In this document: piece by piece, positions 17,607 to 25,879 of the stretch | Layout of the letters: every line of letters starts with the position of its first letter | How positions within the stretch are numbered: the first letter of the stretch is position 1 | Assembly: GCF_021172045.1 (NCBI RefSeq) | Contig: NZ_CP087164.1 | Location: 5,332,001-5,396,000, forward strand | From: Capillimicrobium parvum | GTDB taxonomy: Bacteria > Actinomycetota > Thermoleophilia > Solirubrobacterales > Solirubrobacteraceae | Direction of reading: 5' to 3' | Length of the DNA: 64,000 nt | Notes under the pieces: generated by a model | The model's input: the letters and a program-made list of their open reading frames with translations, nothing else | Databases searched by the model: none | What the model was told of the DNA's origin: nothing | Position numbers and translations under genes: made by a program

Positions 17607-19426
17607 GCGGCGGCGACCGGCTCCGGGACCCGCTCGAACGCCCGCAGCCACAGCTCGAGGCTGAGCGCGCGCCACGCGCCGGCGGGATCGCGCCAGGTCC
17701 CGGCGCGAGCGTCGGCCTCGAGCGCGGAACGGTCGACGAGCGCGGCCGTGCGCGCGCCCGCGTCGAGCAGGACGTCGCGGGCGTGGGCGGCGAGCGCGGG
17801 GTCGGCCATCCAGCGCGCCTGCGGCGGCTCGAAGCCGACCTTCTCGCGGCGGTCGAGGACGCGGTCGGGCACCGTGCCGCGCAGCGCGTCGCGCAGGACG
17901 GCCTTGGTCTCGCCGTCGCGGTACAGCAGCTGCGCCGGCAGCGAGAGGGCGAACTCGGCGATGCGGCGGTCGAGGAACGGCAGGCGCACCTCGCGGGCGT
18001 GGGCCATCGAGTCGCGGTCGGCGTAGCGCAGCAGCTCGGGCAGCCGGGTGGCGAACGCCTCGCGCAGCAGCTCGCGGCGCAGCGGGTCGCGGCCGCCGCG
18101 GTCGGGCGGGCGGGTCGCGGCGGCACCGGCGGCCTTCGCGTCCGCGGTGGCGTAGGGCGTGGCGAGGCCGATCCGGTGGCGGCGGGCGAGCGGCTCCGGC
18201 AGGCGCTCGGCCCCGAGCGCGCGGACCAGCCACTCGCGCTCGCCCGGGGTGCGCAGTGCGCGGGCGGCGGCTCGCGGGCCCTGCGAGCGGGCCGCCCAGC
18301 CGATGAGCGCCGGGTAGCCGGCGAACAGCTCGTCGGCGCCCTGGCCGTCGAGCATCACCGTGACGCCCGCCTCGCGCGCCGCGCGGGCGACGCGCCACTG
18401 CGCGTACACCGACGTGCTCGCGGCGGGCTCCTCCTGGTCGCACACGAGCGCGTCGAGGTCGGCGAGCAGGTCGGCGGCGGTCGGCTCGACCGCGTGGTGC
18501 TCGACGACGCCGGCCGCGAGCGCGGTCTCGTGCGCGTAGGACCACTCGTCGCGCTCGAAGCCGGGGAAGCGGGCGGTGAACGCGTGGCGGCGGTGGTCGC
18601 CGGCGAGCTGGGCGCTGAGCGCGACGATCCCGGACGAGTCGACGCCGCCGCTCAGCGACGTGCCGACGGGGACGTCGGCGCGCAGGCGCAGAGCGATGGC
18701 GTCGAGCAGCAGCCCACGCAGGTGGGCGGCCGCGGCGGCGGGCTCGCGGGGGGTGTCGATCGGCTGTGGCGTCCAGTAGCGGCGCTGCGTCACCCGGCCG
18801 TCGCGGAAACGCAGCAGGTGCGCGCCGGGGAGGCGGCGCACGCCCGCGAAGAACGTGTCGCCGCCGGACGGCATGGCGCCGAGCGCGAGGAAGGGCGCGA
18901 GCGCGCGGGGGTCGGGGGCGTCGAGCTCGGGGCGCGCCGCGAGGAGCGCGCGCACGTCCGAGGCGAACAGCAGGCGCTCGCCGTCGCGCGCCCACAGCAG
19001 CGGCTTCTCGCCGAACGGGTCGCTCGCCAGCGTGAGGGCGCGCCGCGCCGCGTCCCAGAGCCCGAACGCGAACATGCCGTTGAGGCGGTCGAGCGCCCCC
19101 TCGCCCCACTGCGCCCACGCGTGCAGGAGGACCTCGGCGTCGCCCTCCGTGCGGAACTCGTGGCCGAGCGCGCGCAGCTCGTCGCGCCGCTCGCGGTAGT
19201 CGTAGATCTCGCCGTTGAAGACCAGCGTGAGCGGCCCGAGCGTCATCGGCTGCATCGAGCGGTCGTCGAGGTCGATGATCGCCAGGCGCCGGAACGCGAG
19301 CCCGCACGTCTCGTCGTGCCAGGTCGCCTGACCGTCGGGCCCCCGGTGGGCGACCGCGAGCGCCATGGCCTCGAGCATCCGGGGATCCGGAGGCGCGCCG
19401 CCGACGATGCCCGCGATCCCGCACAT
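17603..19426 (-). CDS. asnB: asparagine synthetase (glutamine-hydrolysing), second copy
   Basis: A 607-residue protein with the N-terminal nucleophile Cys2 (MCGIAGIVGG), a glutaminase domain to about residue 200 and SGGVDSS at 259-265 in the synthetase domain, at the same residue number as in the 151-1992 copy. The two are clear paralogues. Having two amid glycosyltransferases suggests that one amidates a sugar-linked carboxylate or supplies asparagine for a modified glycan; the sequence does not decide. TACCCT (19442 down to 19437) is 10 nt before the start, fitting a leaderless message. Confidence 0.92.
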   Translation of the reverse strand: MCGIAGIVGGAPPDPRMLEAMALAVAHRGPDGQATWHDETCGLAFRRLAIIDLDDRSMQPMTLGPLTLVFNGEIYDYRERRDELRALGHEFRTEGDAEVLLHAWAQWGEGALDRLNGMFAFGLWDAARRALTLASDPFGEKPLLWARDGERLLFASDVRALLAARPELDAPDPRALAPFLALGAMPSGGDTFFAGVRRLPGAHLLRFRDGRVTQRRYWTPQPIDTPREPAAAAAHLRGLLLDAIALRLRADVPVGTSLSGGVDSSGIVALSAQLAGDHRRHAFTARFPGFERDEWSYAHETALAAGVVEHHAVEPTAADLLADLDALVCDQEEPAASTSVYAQWRVARAAREAGVTVMLDGQGADELFAGYPALIGWAARSQGPRAAARALRTPGEREWLVRALGAERLPEPLARRHRIGLATPYATADAKAAGAAATRPPDRGGRDPLRRELLREAFATRLPELLRYADRDSMAHAREVRLPFLDRRIAEFALSLPAQLLYRDGETKAVLRDALRGTVPDRVLDRREKVGFEPPQARWMADPALAAHARDVLLDAGARTAALVDRSALEADARAGTWRDPAGAWRALSLELWLRAFERVPEPVAAA

Positions 19427-19495
19427 GCGGTGGCCGAGGGTAGTGGCGCCGCACGAGCCTCCGGCGCCCCGGCTGCGCGACGTTCGGCTGCTGGT

Positions 19496-19606
19496 GCCCG
19501 CTCAGCGGGCCTGGACGCCCAGACGTCCGACCACGGCGCCGGACTGTTGCCGTATGGGCGCTGGCGCCCGCTCAGCGGGCCTGGACGCCCGGACGCCCAG
19601 ACGTCC
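19496..19606. repeat. intergenic direct repeats with GCCCGC/GCGGGC hairpins
   Basis: A 25-bp unit starting GCCCGCTCAGCGGGCCTGG occurs at 19496-19520 and again at 19566-19590, and each copy is followed by AGACGTCC. Every copy contains a 6-bp perfect stem (GCCCGC, loop TCA, GCGGGC). The spacer 19427-19638 holds no gene. The repeats lie upstream of the asparagine synthetase gene and just beyond the end of the glycosyltransferase gene, so a terminator or attenuator function is possible. There is no T-run. Confidence 0.7.
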
Positions 19607-19638
19607 ACCGCGGCGCGGCGGCGCGGCCGGCGTGCCGC

Positions 19639-20667
19639 TCAGGGTCGGCGGCGCACGAGCGGCGCGGCGGCCGCGGCGAGCGAGCGGGCGCGCTCGCCGA
19701 GCGTGTCGCCCGCCCACGGCTCCGGGCTCATCGCCGCGTCGATCGCCGCGACCGGTACGCGCCGGCCCGCCTGGATCGTGCGGCGCTTGCGCCACGTCGC
19801 CGGCAGCATCCGCGCGACCTCGCCCAGCGCGCGGACGTGCTCGCCGAGCATCCCGTCGCGCGCGCTCGCCGCCAGCCAGGCGAGGTGGTGGCCCGCCACC
19901 GCGGGCGCATGCACCGCCAGCGCCCGTGCCGGATAGTCCTTGAGGACGAGCAGCAGCTGGTTGCGCCGCTGCAGGCGGCCGTAGTAGCGCGCGTTGCGGC
20001 TGGTCGTCGCACCGCCGACGTGCAGCACCTCGGCGCACGGCTCGTACCGGGCGGTCCAGCCCCGCAGGCGCGCGCGGAAACCCCAGTCGACGTCCTCCAG
20101 GTACGCGACGAAGTCGCCGTCGAACGGGCCGACGTCCTCGAACGCGGCCATCCGGTACACGGCGGCGCCGCCGCAGGCGCTGAACACCTCGCCCGGCTCG
20201 TCGTAGCGGCCGTCGTCCGGCTCGCCGTAGCCGCGCCGCGACGCCGCGCTGGACCACTGCAGCGCGTCGCCGGCGCCGTCCAGCCGCGCCGGGTCGCGCG
20301 CGCTGCGCATCTTCCCGATGACCGCCGCCGCTCGGGGGTGTGCGTCGAGGACGGCGACGAGCCGCGACAGGTAGTCGGGCGCGAGCTCGAGGTCGTTGTT
20401 GAGCAGCGCGAGGTACTCGCTGCCGGCCGCGAGCTCGACCGCCCGGTTGAACGCCCGGGTCACGCCGAGATTCTCCGGGTTGCGCACGACCTCCAGCCAG
20501 CCGAAGGCGTCCGCCGCCCACTCGGGCGAGCCGTCGGCCGACCCGTCGTCGAGCAGGACGTGGCGCGCGCCGTCCGAGTCCTGGGCGGCCAGCGTCGGCA
20601 GCATCCGCTCGAGCAGCTCGCGGCCGTCGAGGTTCAGCACCACGGCGGTCAGGCGGGGGGCGCTCAT
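19639..20667 (-). CDS. family 2 glycosyltransferase
   Basis: A 342-residue GT2 with AVVLNLDGRELLERMLPTL at the N-terminus, VLLDDGSADGS near residue 38, ALLNNDLELAPDY near residue 88 and YLEDVDWGFRARLRG near residue 188. These fit the rhamnosyltransferase-like subgroup. It overlaps the upstream GT2 gene by 4 bp (ATGA) and is the last gene of a flippase-GT2-GT2 operon, so all three probably act on the same repeat unit. Confidence 0.86.
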   Translation of the reverse strand: MSAPRLTAVVLNLDGRELLERMLPTLAAQDSDGARHVLLDDGSADGSPEWAADAFGWLEVVRNPENLGVTRAFNRAVELAAGSEYLALLNNDLELAPDYLSRLVAVLDAHPRAAAVIGKMRSARDPARLDGAGDALQWSSAASRRGYGEPDDGRYDEPGEVFSACGGAAVYRMAAFEDVGPFDGDFVAYLEDVDWGFRARLRGWTARYEPCAEVLHVGGATTSRNARYYGRLQRRNQLLLVLKDYPARALAVHAPAVAGHHLAWLAASARDGMLGEHVRALGEVARMLPATWRKRRTIQAGRRVPVAAIDAAMSPEPWAGDTLGERARSLAAAAAPLVRRRP

Positions 20668-21596
20668 CGGCGCCGGAGGCTAGAGACGGCGAGCGCGGCA
20701 CCGCGTCGCGCGCCCTCCCACCACGCCGCGGCCAGACCGTGCCGGCCCAGGACGGCGAACGTGGCCGCGCGCGCCGCGCCGGACGCGGCCAGCGCGAGCC
20801 CCAGCACCAGCCGCGCGCCGCGCGGCAGGTGCACCTCGGCGTAGTGGGCGATGCCGAGCAGCCGGCTGCGCAGCCCGCGCTCGCGCCCCCACGCCGCGAA
20901 CGTGCCGCCGCCGAGGTGCTCGAACACCGCGCCGCCGACGTGCAGCAGGACGCCGCGCGCGCGCAGGCGGCGTGCGAGGTCGACGTCCTCGTACCAGAAC
21001 CAGAAGCGCTCGTCGAAGCCGCCGACCGCGTGCAGCGCCTCGCGCCGCACGAGGATGCAGGCCCCGGCGGGCTGGTCGCAGGCGACGGTGCCACGCTCGG
21101 CGAGCATGGCCGGGTCCGGGCCGCCGGGACGCAGCAGCTCCAGCCCCGTGACCCGCGCGACGAGCGTGCCGAGCCCGGGGTACAGCTGCGGGGCGTACGC
21201 GGGCTGCGTGGCGTCGGTGCCCGGATCGACGAGCCGCCCGCCCGCCGCCACCGCGTCCGGCCGCGCCTCGAGTGACTCCACGAGCCGGTCCAGCGCCCCC
21301 GGCCGCGCGAGCACGTCGCTGTTGAGGAACAGCACGAGCGCCGCCGTCCCGCGGGCCGCGCCGCGGTTGCAGGCCTCGGCGAAGCCCACGCCGCGCTCGA
21401 GCCGCACGACCTCCGCCTGCGGGAAGCGCACCGCGACCGCCTCCGCCGTGCCGTCGGTCGACCCGTTGTCGACGACGATCGCGCGGCCGCGGTCCAGCCG
21501 GGCGAGGCACTCGAGCGTCACCTCGCGCGTGTCGAAGGTGACGATGACCACGTCGAGGCCCGTCGCAGCGTGCTGGTGGAGGGACCCCGGCCTCAC
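20664..21596 (-). CDS. family 2 glycosyltransferase
   Basis: A 310-residue GT2 with VVIVTFDTREVTLECLARL, IVVDNGSTDGTAE, VLFLNSDVLARPGAL and FWYEDVDLARRLRARG, the standard order for WbbL-type enzymes. The GTG start at 21596 overlaps the flippase stop by 4 bp, and the stop overlaps the next start by 4 bp. The C-terminal part has a hydrophobic stretch that may hold the protein at the membrane. The sugar specificity is not evident. Confidence 0.84.
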   Translation of the reverse strand: MRPGSLHQHAATGLDVVIVTFDTREVTLECLARLDRGRAIVVDNGSTDGTAEAVAVRFPQAEVVRLERGVGFAEACNRGAARGTAALVLFLNSDVLARPGALDRLVESLEARPDAVAAGGRLVDPGTDATQPAYAPQLYPGLGTLVARVTGLELLRPGGPDPAMLAERGTVACDQPAGACILVRREALHAVGGFDERFWFWYEDVDLARRLRARGVLLHVGGAVFEHLGGGTFAAWGRERGLRSRLLGIAHYAEVHLPRGARLVLGLALAASGAARAATFAVLGRHGLAAAWWEGARRGAALAVSSLRRR

Positions 21597-23032
21597 CGCT
21601 TCAGGACGTCCCGGACCTCGGGCGGGAAGCGCCGCACGAGCACCAGCCCGGCGACGAACACGACGTTGCCGATGACGAGCCCCACGAGCGACGGCACCCC
21701 GGTCAGGAGCCCGGCCGCCACCGCGGCGCCCGCGACGAGCAGGATGAGCGGCGCGCCCGCGAGCCCGCGCGCCAGCGCCGGCCGCGCGTGGATCAGCGCG
21801 ATCAGCACGCCGGCCGCGCCGACCGACTCGGCCCCGAGCGTGGCGATCGCCGCGCCCTTGGCCCCGAGCGGCCCGACGAGCGCGAGCGTGAGCACGATGC
21901 TCCCGGTCAGCGCGAGCGCGTTCATCCACAGCAGCTCGCGGTACCGGCGCAGCGTCAGCAGCCCGTACCCGGCGCCGACCGCCAGGCCCGTGGCGATCAG
22001 CGTGAGCCCCTGGATCCGCAGCACCTCGACGGCGGGCTGCGCCTGGTCGCCCGCGAGGATGTCGATCGCGACCTGCGCGCCCACCGCGCAGCACATCGCC
22101 ATCCACGTCCCGAGCAGCAGGGACAGCTCGAGGATCCGCCGCATCGCGTAGACGAAGCGCGCGTCGTCGTTGGCCGCGGCCCGGGCCAGGATCGGGTACG
22201 CCGCGCCGACCACGAGCGCCGGGATCGTCAGCAGCACCTCGACCACGCGGAACGAGGTCGCGAAGTAGCCGGTCTCGAGCTCCGTCGCGCTGACCGACAT
22301 GACGAGGATCGTCACGCGGAAGTACACGACGTTCAGCGCCACCGCGGCGGTGTAGGGCAGCGTGTCGCGCAGCAGCGGCCAGATGTCGGCCCAGCGCAGC
22401 GAGGGCCGTAGCGGCATCTCGCCGCGCACGAGCACGAGGGTCAGGCCGAGCAGCAACGCGCCCACCGGCGCGGTGATCCACAGGAACGGCACGAGGCCGG
22501 CGTCGGCGAAAACGAGCACGACGATCAGCGCGACGGTCAGCGCCTGCCCGAGGAGCTGCATGATCGACAGCCACCCGAAGCGCAGCTCGCCCTGCAGCGG
22601 GACGGAGACGAGCATCTGCACGGCCTGGAAGACCACGCCCACGCCGGCGCCGATCGCGCCCACGACGAGCGGCGAGTCGTAGCCGGCGACGAGCGCGAAC
22701 GCGATGCCGACCGCCACGCCGACGAGGCTGAGCGCCAGCCGGATCCCCATCAGGCCGCGCAGCGCGGCCCGTCGCGCGTCGCCGCGCAGCGTCGCGTACT
22801 CGCGCAGCGCGATCGCGTTCAGACCGCCCTCGGTCACCCCCGCCACGAGGTTCATCAGGGAGACGACCGTGACGTACTGGCCGAACCGCGCGACCCCGAG
22901 GTGGCGGATCAGCAGCGGGGCGGAGGCGATCGACAGCGCGACGCCGGCGAGATAGGCGCCGCTGCGCAGCGCGCTGCCGCGCAGCGCGGCGGGTCCCGCG
23001 TCCCGGCTGTCGAGGACGTCCGTCTCGCTCAC
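21593..23032 (-). CDS. polysaccharide flippase (Wzx/MATE-like)
   Basis: A 479-residue protein with about fourteen hydrophobic segments and the N-terminal pattern RGSALRSGAYLAGVAL, then RHLGVARFGQYVTVVSL, typical of oligosaccharide flippases. It would move lipid-linked repeat units across the inner membrane. A GTG at 23032 is chosen; another in-frame GTG at 23044 would add four residues. A -10-like TAGTGT on this strand (23046 down to 23041) lies 8 nt before 23032 and overlaps the promoter of the divergent aminotransferase gene. A paralogue sits at 45717-47141. Confidence 0.85.
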   Translation of the reverse strand: MSETDVLDSRDAGPAALRGSALRSGAYLAGVALSIASAPLLIRHLGVARFGQYVTVVSLMNLVAGVTEGGLNAIALREYATLRGDARRAALRGLMGIRLALSLVGVAVGIAFALVAGYDSPLVVGAIGAGVGVVFQAVQMLVSVPLQGELRFGWLSIMQLLGQALTVALIVVLVFADAGLVPFLWITAPVGALLLGLTLVLVRGEMPLRPSLRWADIWPLLRDTLPYTAAVALNVVYFRVTILVMSVSATELETGYFATSFRVVEVLLTIPALVVGAAYPILARAAANDDARFVYAMRRILELSLLLGTWMAMCCAVGAQVAIDILAGDQAQPAVEVLRIQGLTLIATGLAVGAGYGLLTLRRYRELLWMNALALTGSIVLTLALVGPLGAKGAAIATLGAESVGAAGVLIALIHARPALARGLAGAPLILLVAGAAVAAGLLTGVPSLVGLVIGNVVFVAGLVLVRRFPPEVRDVLKR

Positions 23033-23040
23033 CGCGCGTG

Positions 23041-23050
23041 ACACTAGGGT
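23041..23050. promoter_or_regulatory. bidirectional promoter with shared -10 box
   Basis: ACACTAGGGT reads TAGGGT on the plus strand (23045-23050, 11 nt before the ATG at 23062) and TAGTGT on the minus strand (23046-23041, 8 nt before the GTG at 23032). The central TA is common to both. Only 29 bp separate the two start codons. The same geometry appears at 42321-42330. Confidence 0.5.
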
Positions 23051-23061
23051 GTGCCGGCGCC

Positions 23062-24153
23062 ATGGCCGTGCCGCTCTTCGACACGTCGACACCCCTCGCA
23101 GCGCTGCGCCCGCGGCTGCTCGAGGTCATGCAGGAGGTCGTCGAGGACGGCCGCTACATCCTCGGCCCGAACGTCTCCGCCTTCGAGCAGGAGTTCGCCG
23201 CCTACTGCGGCGCCGGACACGGCATCGGGGTCGGCAACGGCACGGATGCGCTGACGATCGCCCTGCGCGCGCTCGGCGTCGGCCCCGGCGACGAGGTCGT
23301 CGTCCCCTCCTTCACCTTCTACGCGTCCGCCGAGGCGATCCCGCCGACCGGCGCGACCCCCGTCTTCTGCGACGTCGACCCGGACACGTTCTGCGTGACC
23401 CCGGAGACCGTGAAGGCCGTGATGACGCCGCGCACGAAGGCGGTCATCGCGGTCGACCTGTTCGGCAACGTCGCCCCGGTGCGGGAGATCGAGGCGCTCG
23501 GGGTGCCGGTCGTGGAGGACGCCGCGCAGGCCGCCGGTACGACGTACGTGCACGGCCGGCCCGGCGGGCTGGGCACGATCGCGACGTTCTCCTTCTTCCC
23601 GTCAAAGAACCTCGGCGGGTTCGGCGACGGCGGCATGATCACGACGAACGACGCCGAGATCGCCGACCGCGTGCGCATGCTGCGCTTCCACGGCTCCTAC
23701 GACAAGGTCACCTACCAGCACGTCGGCTACAACTCGCGCCTCGACGAGCTGCAGGCGGCGATCCTGCGCGTGCTGCTGCCGCAGCTCGACGGCTGGGCCG
23801 ATGGACGGCGCGCGGCGGGGCGCCACTACGCGGAGGCGGGGCTCGGCGAGCTCGTCACACTGCCCCAGCCGTCGCCCGGCGCCGATCCGGCGTGGCACCT
23901 CTACGTGGTCAGGCACGAGCGCGCGGACGACCTGGCCGGCGCCCTGGAGGCGCGCGGCATCGGCCAGAAGGCGTACTACCGCGTGCCGATCCACCGCCAG
24001 CCCGCGATGGCCGGCCTCGGCGCCGGCGCCGACCTCCCGGCCACCGAGGAGGTGGCCCGCACGCACCTGGCGATCCCCATGAGCGCGGTGCTCGACGCCG
24101 ATCAGGCGGCCGAGGTGGTGGCCGCGGTGCGCGGGTTCGCGGCCGGCGCGTAG
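23062..24153 (+). CDS. nucleotide-sugar aminotransferase (DegT/DnrJ/EryC1/StrS)
   Basis: A 363-residue PLP enzyme. The N-terminal GRYILGPNVSAFEQEFAAYCG and GVGNGTDALTIALRALG match sugar aminotransferases. VVEDAAQAAGTTY carries the PLP-binding Asp near residue 155, and FSFFPSKNLGGFGDGGM holds the Schiff-base Lys near residue 182. That last motif resembles WbpE/WlbC enzymes, which aminate the 3-keto group of UDP-GlcNAc-derived uronic acid. It is followed 4 bp later by a UDP-GlcNAc 2-epimerase-like gene; together they would complete the diacetamido-mannuronate route begun by the genes at 39388-42312. The ATG at 23062 is favoured by the closely spaced -10 box. Confidence 0.88.
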   Translation: MAVPLFDTSTPLAALRPRLLEVMQEVVEDGRYILGPNVSAFEQEFAAYCGAGHGIGVGNGTDALTIALRALGVGPGDEVVVPSFTFYASAEAIPPTGATPVFCDVDPDTFCVTPETVKAVMTPRTKAVIAVDLFGNVAPVREIEALGVPVVEDAAQAAGTTYVHGRPGGLGTIATFSFFPSKNLGGFGDGGMITTNDAEIADRVRMLRFHGSYDKVTYQHVGYNSRLDELQAAILRVLLPQLDGWADGRRAAGRHYAEAGLGELVTLPQPSPGADPAWHLYVVRHERADDLAGALEARGIGQKAYYRVPIHRQPAMAGLGAGADLPATEEVARTHLAIPMSAVLDADQAAEVVAAVRGFAAGA

Positions 24154-24157
24154 CTCG

Positions 24158-25219
24158 GTGCGCGTCCTCACCGTCCTCGGCAACCGGCCGCAGTCGGTCA
24201 AGGCCGCCGCCGTGTCGCGCGTCCTGCGCGCCCGCCACGAGGAGGTGCTCGTCCACACCGGCCAGCACTTCGACGACGAGCTCTCCACCATCTTCGAGCG
24301 CGAGCTCGGGGTGCCCCGGCCCGAGATCCAGCTCGGCCTCGGCGGCGGCACGAACACCGAGCAGACCGCCAAGCAGCTCGCGGCCCTCGGCCCGCTCGTC
24401 GCCGAGCAGCGCCCCGACGTCGTGCTCGTCTACGGGGACACGAACTCGACGCTCACCGGTGGGATCGCCGCGGCGCAGGCCGGGATCCCGGTCGCCCACG
24501 TCGAGGCCGGGATGCGGTCGTGGGACTGGGCGATGCCCGAGGAGCAGAACCGCGTGCTGACCGACGCGCTCAGCGACCTGCTGCTCGTCCCGTCACGCAC
24601 GGCCGAGGACAACCTGAAGCGCGAGCACCCGCGCGGGCGGATCATGTACGTCGGCGACGTGATGGTCGACGTCGCCGACCTCTTCCGGCCGCGGGCGCGC
24701 GAGAACGTGGCCGCGCTGGAGCGTGCCGGCGTGCGCCCCGGCGAGTTCGTCGTCTGCACGACGCACCGCGCCGCGAACGTCGACGACCCCGCGCGCCTGC
24801 GGCTCCTCGTCGACCTGCTGCTCGCCGTGCCGTACCCGGTGGTCCTGCCGCTGCACCCGCGCACCCGGGCGCGCCTGACCGCGGCCGGGTGGCTCGACGA
24901 GCTCGCCGGCGGCGTGATCCTCTCGCCGCCGCTCGGCTACCTCGACTTCACCGCGCTGCTCGTCCACGCCCACGCGGCGCTGACCGATTCCGGCGGCGTG
25001 CAGAAGGAGGCGTTCCTCGCCCGCACCCGCTGCGTGACGCTGCGCGACACGACCGAGTGGGTGGAGACGGTCGACTCCGGATGGAACGTCCTCGTCGACC
25101 TCGACGCGGCGCGCGCGATCGAGGCGCTCGACCGCCCGCTGCCCGGCGAGCACCCGCAGCCCTACGGCGACGGACACGCCGCGGAGCGCGTCGTGGACGC
25201 GCTCGACCTGCTGCCGTAG
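24158..25219 (+). CDS. wecB: UDP-N-acetylglucosamine 2-epimerase-like enzyme
   Basis: A 353-residue GT-B-fold epimerase with a GTG start. It begins VLTVLGNRPQSVKAAAVSR, where family members usually read GTRPE, so the loop is slightly altered. HTGQHFDDELS, VYGDTNSTLTGGIAA, HVEAGMRSWDWAMPEEQNR and TDSGGVQKEAF are all recognisable catalytic or UDP-binding blocks. It would invert C2 of a UDP-GlcNAc-type sugar. Next to the aminotransferase, a WbpI/WlbD-like role on the diacetamido uronic acid is as plausible as simple UDP-ManNAc synthesis. After it lies 660 bp of non-coding repeats. Confidence 0.87.
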   Translation: MRVLTVLGNRPQSVKAAAVSRVLRARHEEVLVHTGQHFDDELSTIFERELGVPRPEIQLGLGGGTNTEQTAKQLAALGPLVAEQRPDVVLVYGDTNSTLTGGIAAAQAGIPVAHVEAGMRSWDWAMPEEQNRVLTDALSDLLLVPSRTAEDNLKREHPRGRIMYVGDVMVDVADLFRPRARENVAALERAGVRPGEFVVCTTHRAANVDDPARLRLLVDLLLAVPYPVVLPLHPRTRARLTAAGWLDELAGGVILSPPLGYLDFTALLVHAHAALTDSGGVQKEAFLARTRCVTLRDTTEWVETVDSGWNVLVDLDAARAIEALDRPLPGEHPQPYGDGHAAERVVDALDLLP

Positions 25220-25233
25220 GCGGCGCGCTGCAT

Positions 25234-25617
25234 CCCGCCCCGGCCGGCCCGGCGGGCTCGGCGGGCTCGGCCGCCGCGGACGGCTCGACGACGGGGAACG
25301 GGGTGAGTCGTGGAGCGGGGCCGGCGGGCTCGGCGGCGCCGGTCCTGTCGCGTTGACGGCGCCCCACGCCGGAACCGCGACAGGGACCGGTTCGCTGCGC
25401 GTCTGGAGCAGCCCGTGAACCGGCGCGAACGCGGCTCGCAGCCCACCCGCGCCGCTTCCCGCCCCGGCCGGCCCGGCGGGCTCCGCCCCCGCGGACGGCT
25501 CGACGACGGGGAACGGGGTGAGTCGTGGAGCGGGGCGGGCGGGCTCGGCGGCGCCGGTCCTGTCGCGTTGACGGCGCCCCACGCCGGAAACGCGACAGGG
25601 ACCGGTTCGCTGCGCGT
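25234..25617. repeat. two long direct repeats in non-coding DNA
   Basis: A segment at 25234-25402 recurs nearly exactly at 25458-25617, 224 bp downstream. Both start with a CCCGCCCCGGCCGGCCCGGC block and end GGTTCGCTGCGCGT; copy 2 is about 9 bp shorter. Each holds an extended hairpin (arms 25339-25352 with 25376-25390, and 25554-25567 with 25591-25605) built from CCTGTCGCG and CGCGACAGG. No gene is supportable between 25220 and 25879, although open frames run through because stop codons are rare at this GC content. Confidence 0.8.
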
Positions 25618-25635
25618 GTGTCAAGGCGAACGTCT

Positions 25636-25671
25636 GTCGAGTTGACGTCGCAGGCGAGACGTCAACTCGAC
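25636..25671. terminator. perfect 14-bp hairpin
   Basis: GTCGAGTTGACGTC (25636-25649) and GACGTCAACTCGAC (25658-25671) form a perfect 14-bp stem with an 8-base loop. There is no T-run, so a classic intrinsic terminator is not certain. It lies between convergent genes ending at 25219 and 25880, where a bidirectional terminator would fit. A protein-binding palindrome is the alternative. Confidence 0.5.
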
Positions 25672-25687
25672 TCGACCGCGCGGAGCG

Positions 25688-25878
25688 GCCCGTGAACCGG
25701 CGCGCACGAGGCCCGGACCCTGGCCCGGGAACCGGCGTGAACGAGGCCCGGGCCCGGCCCGTGAACCGGCGCGCACGAGGCCTCCGCCCCGTCCCCGTCG
25801 CCGCCCAGCGCGAAGCGGCCCGACGCGGCCCCGGCCCAGGCCCCGGCCCAGGCCCGGCCCCGGCCCCGGCCCCGGCCG
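25688..25878. repeat. short GTGAACCGGCG repeats and a GGCCCC tract
   Basis: A unit close to CCCGTGAACCGGCGCGCACG occurs near 25688, 25723 (as CCCGGGAACCGGCGTGAACG) and 25757; a fourth, diverged copy is at 25411 between the two long repeats. From about 25820 to 25878 the DNA becomes a low-complexity run of GGCCCC/CCGGCC units. The tract ends directly at the stop of the nuclease-like gene. It probably arose by slippage and unequal exchange. Confidence 0.65.
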
Positions 25879-25879
25879 C

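Noticed and set aside
25234-25782. CRISPR array
   Set aside because: Repeat units differ in length, spacers are irregular and partly repeated themselves, and no cas gene is present.
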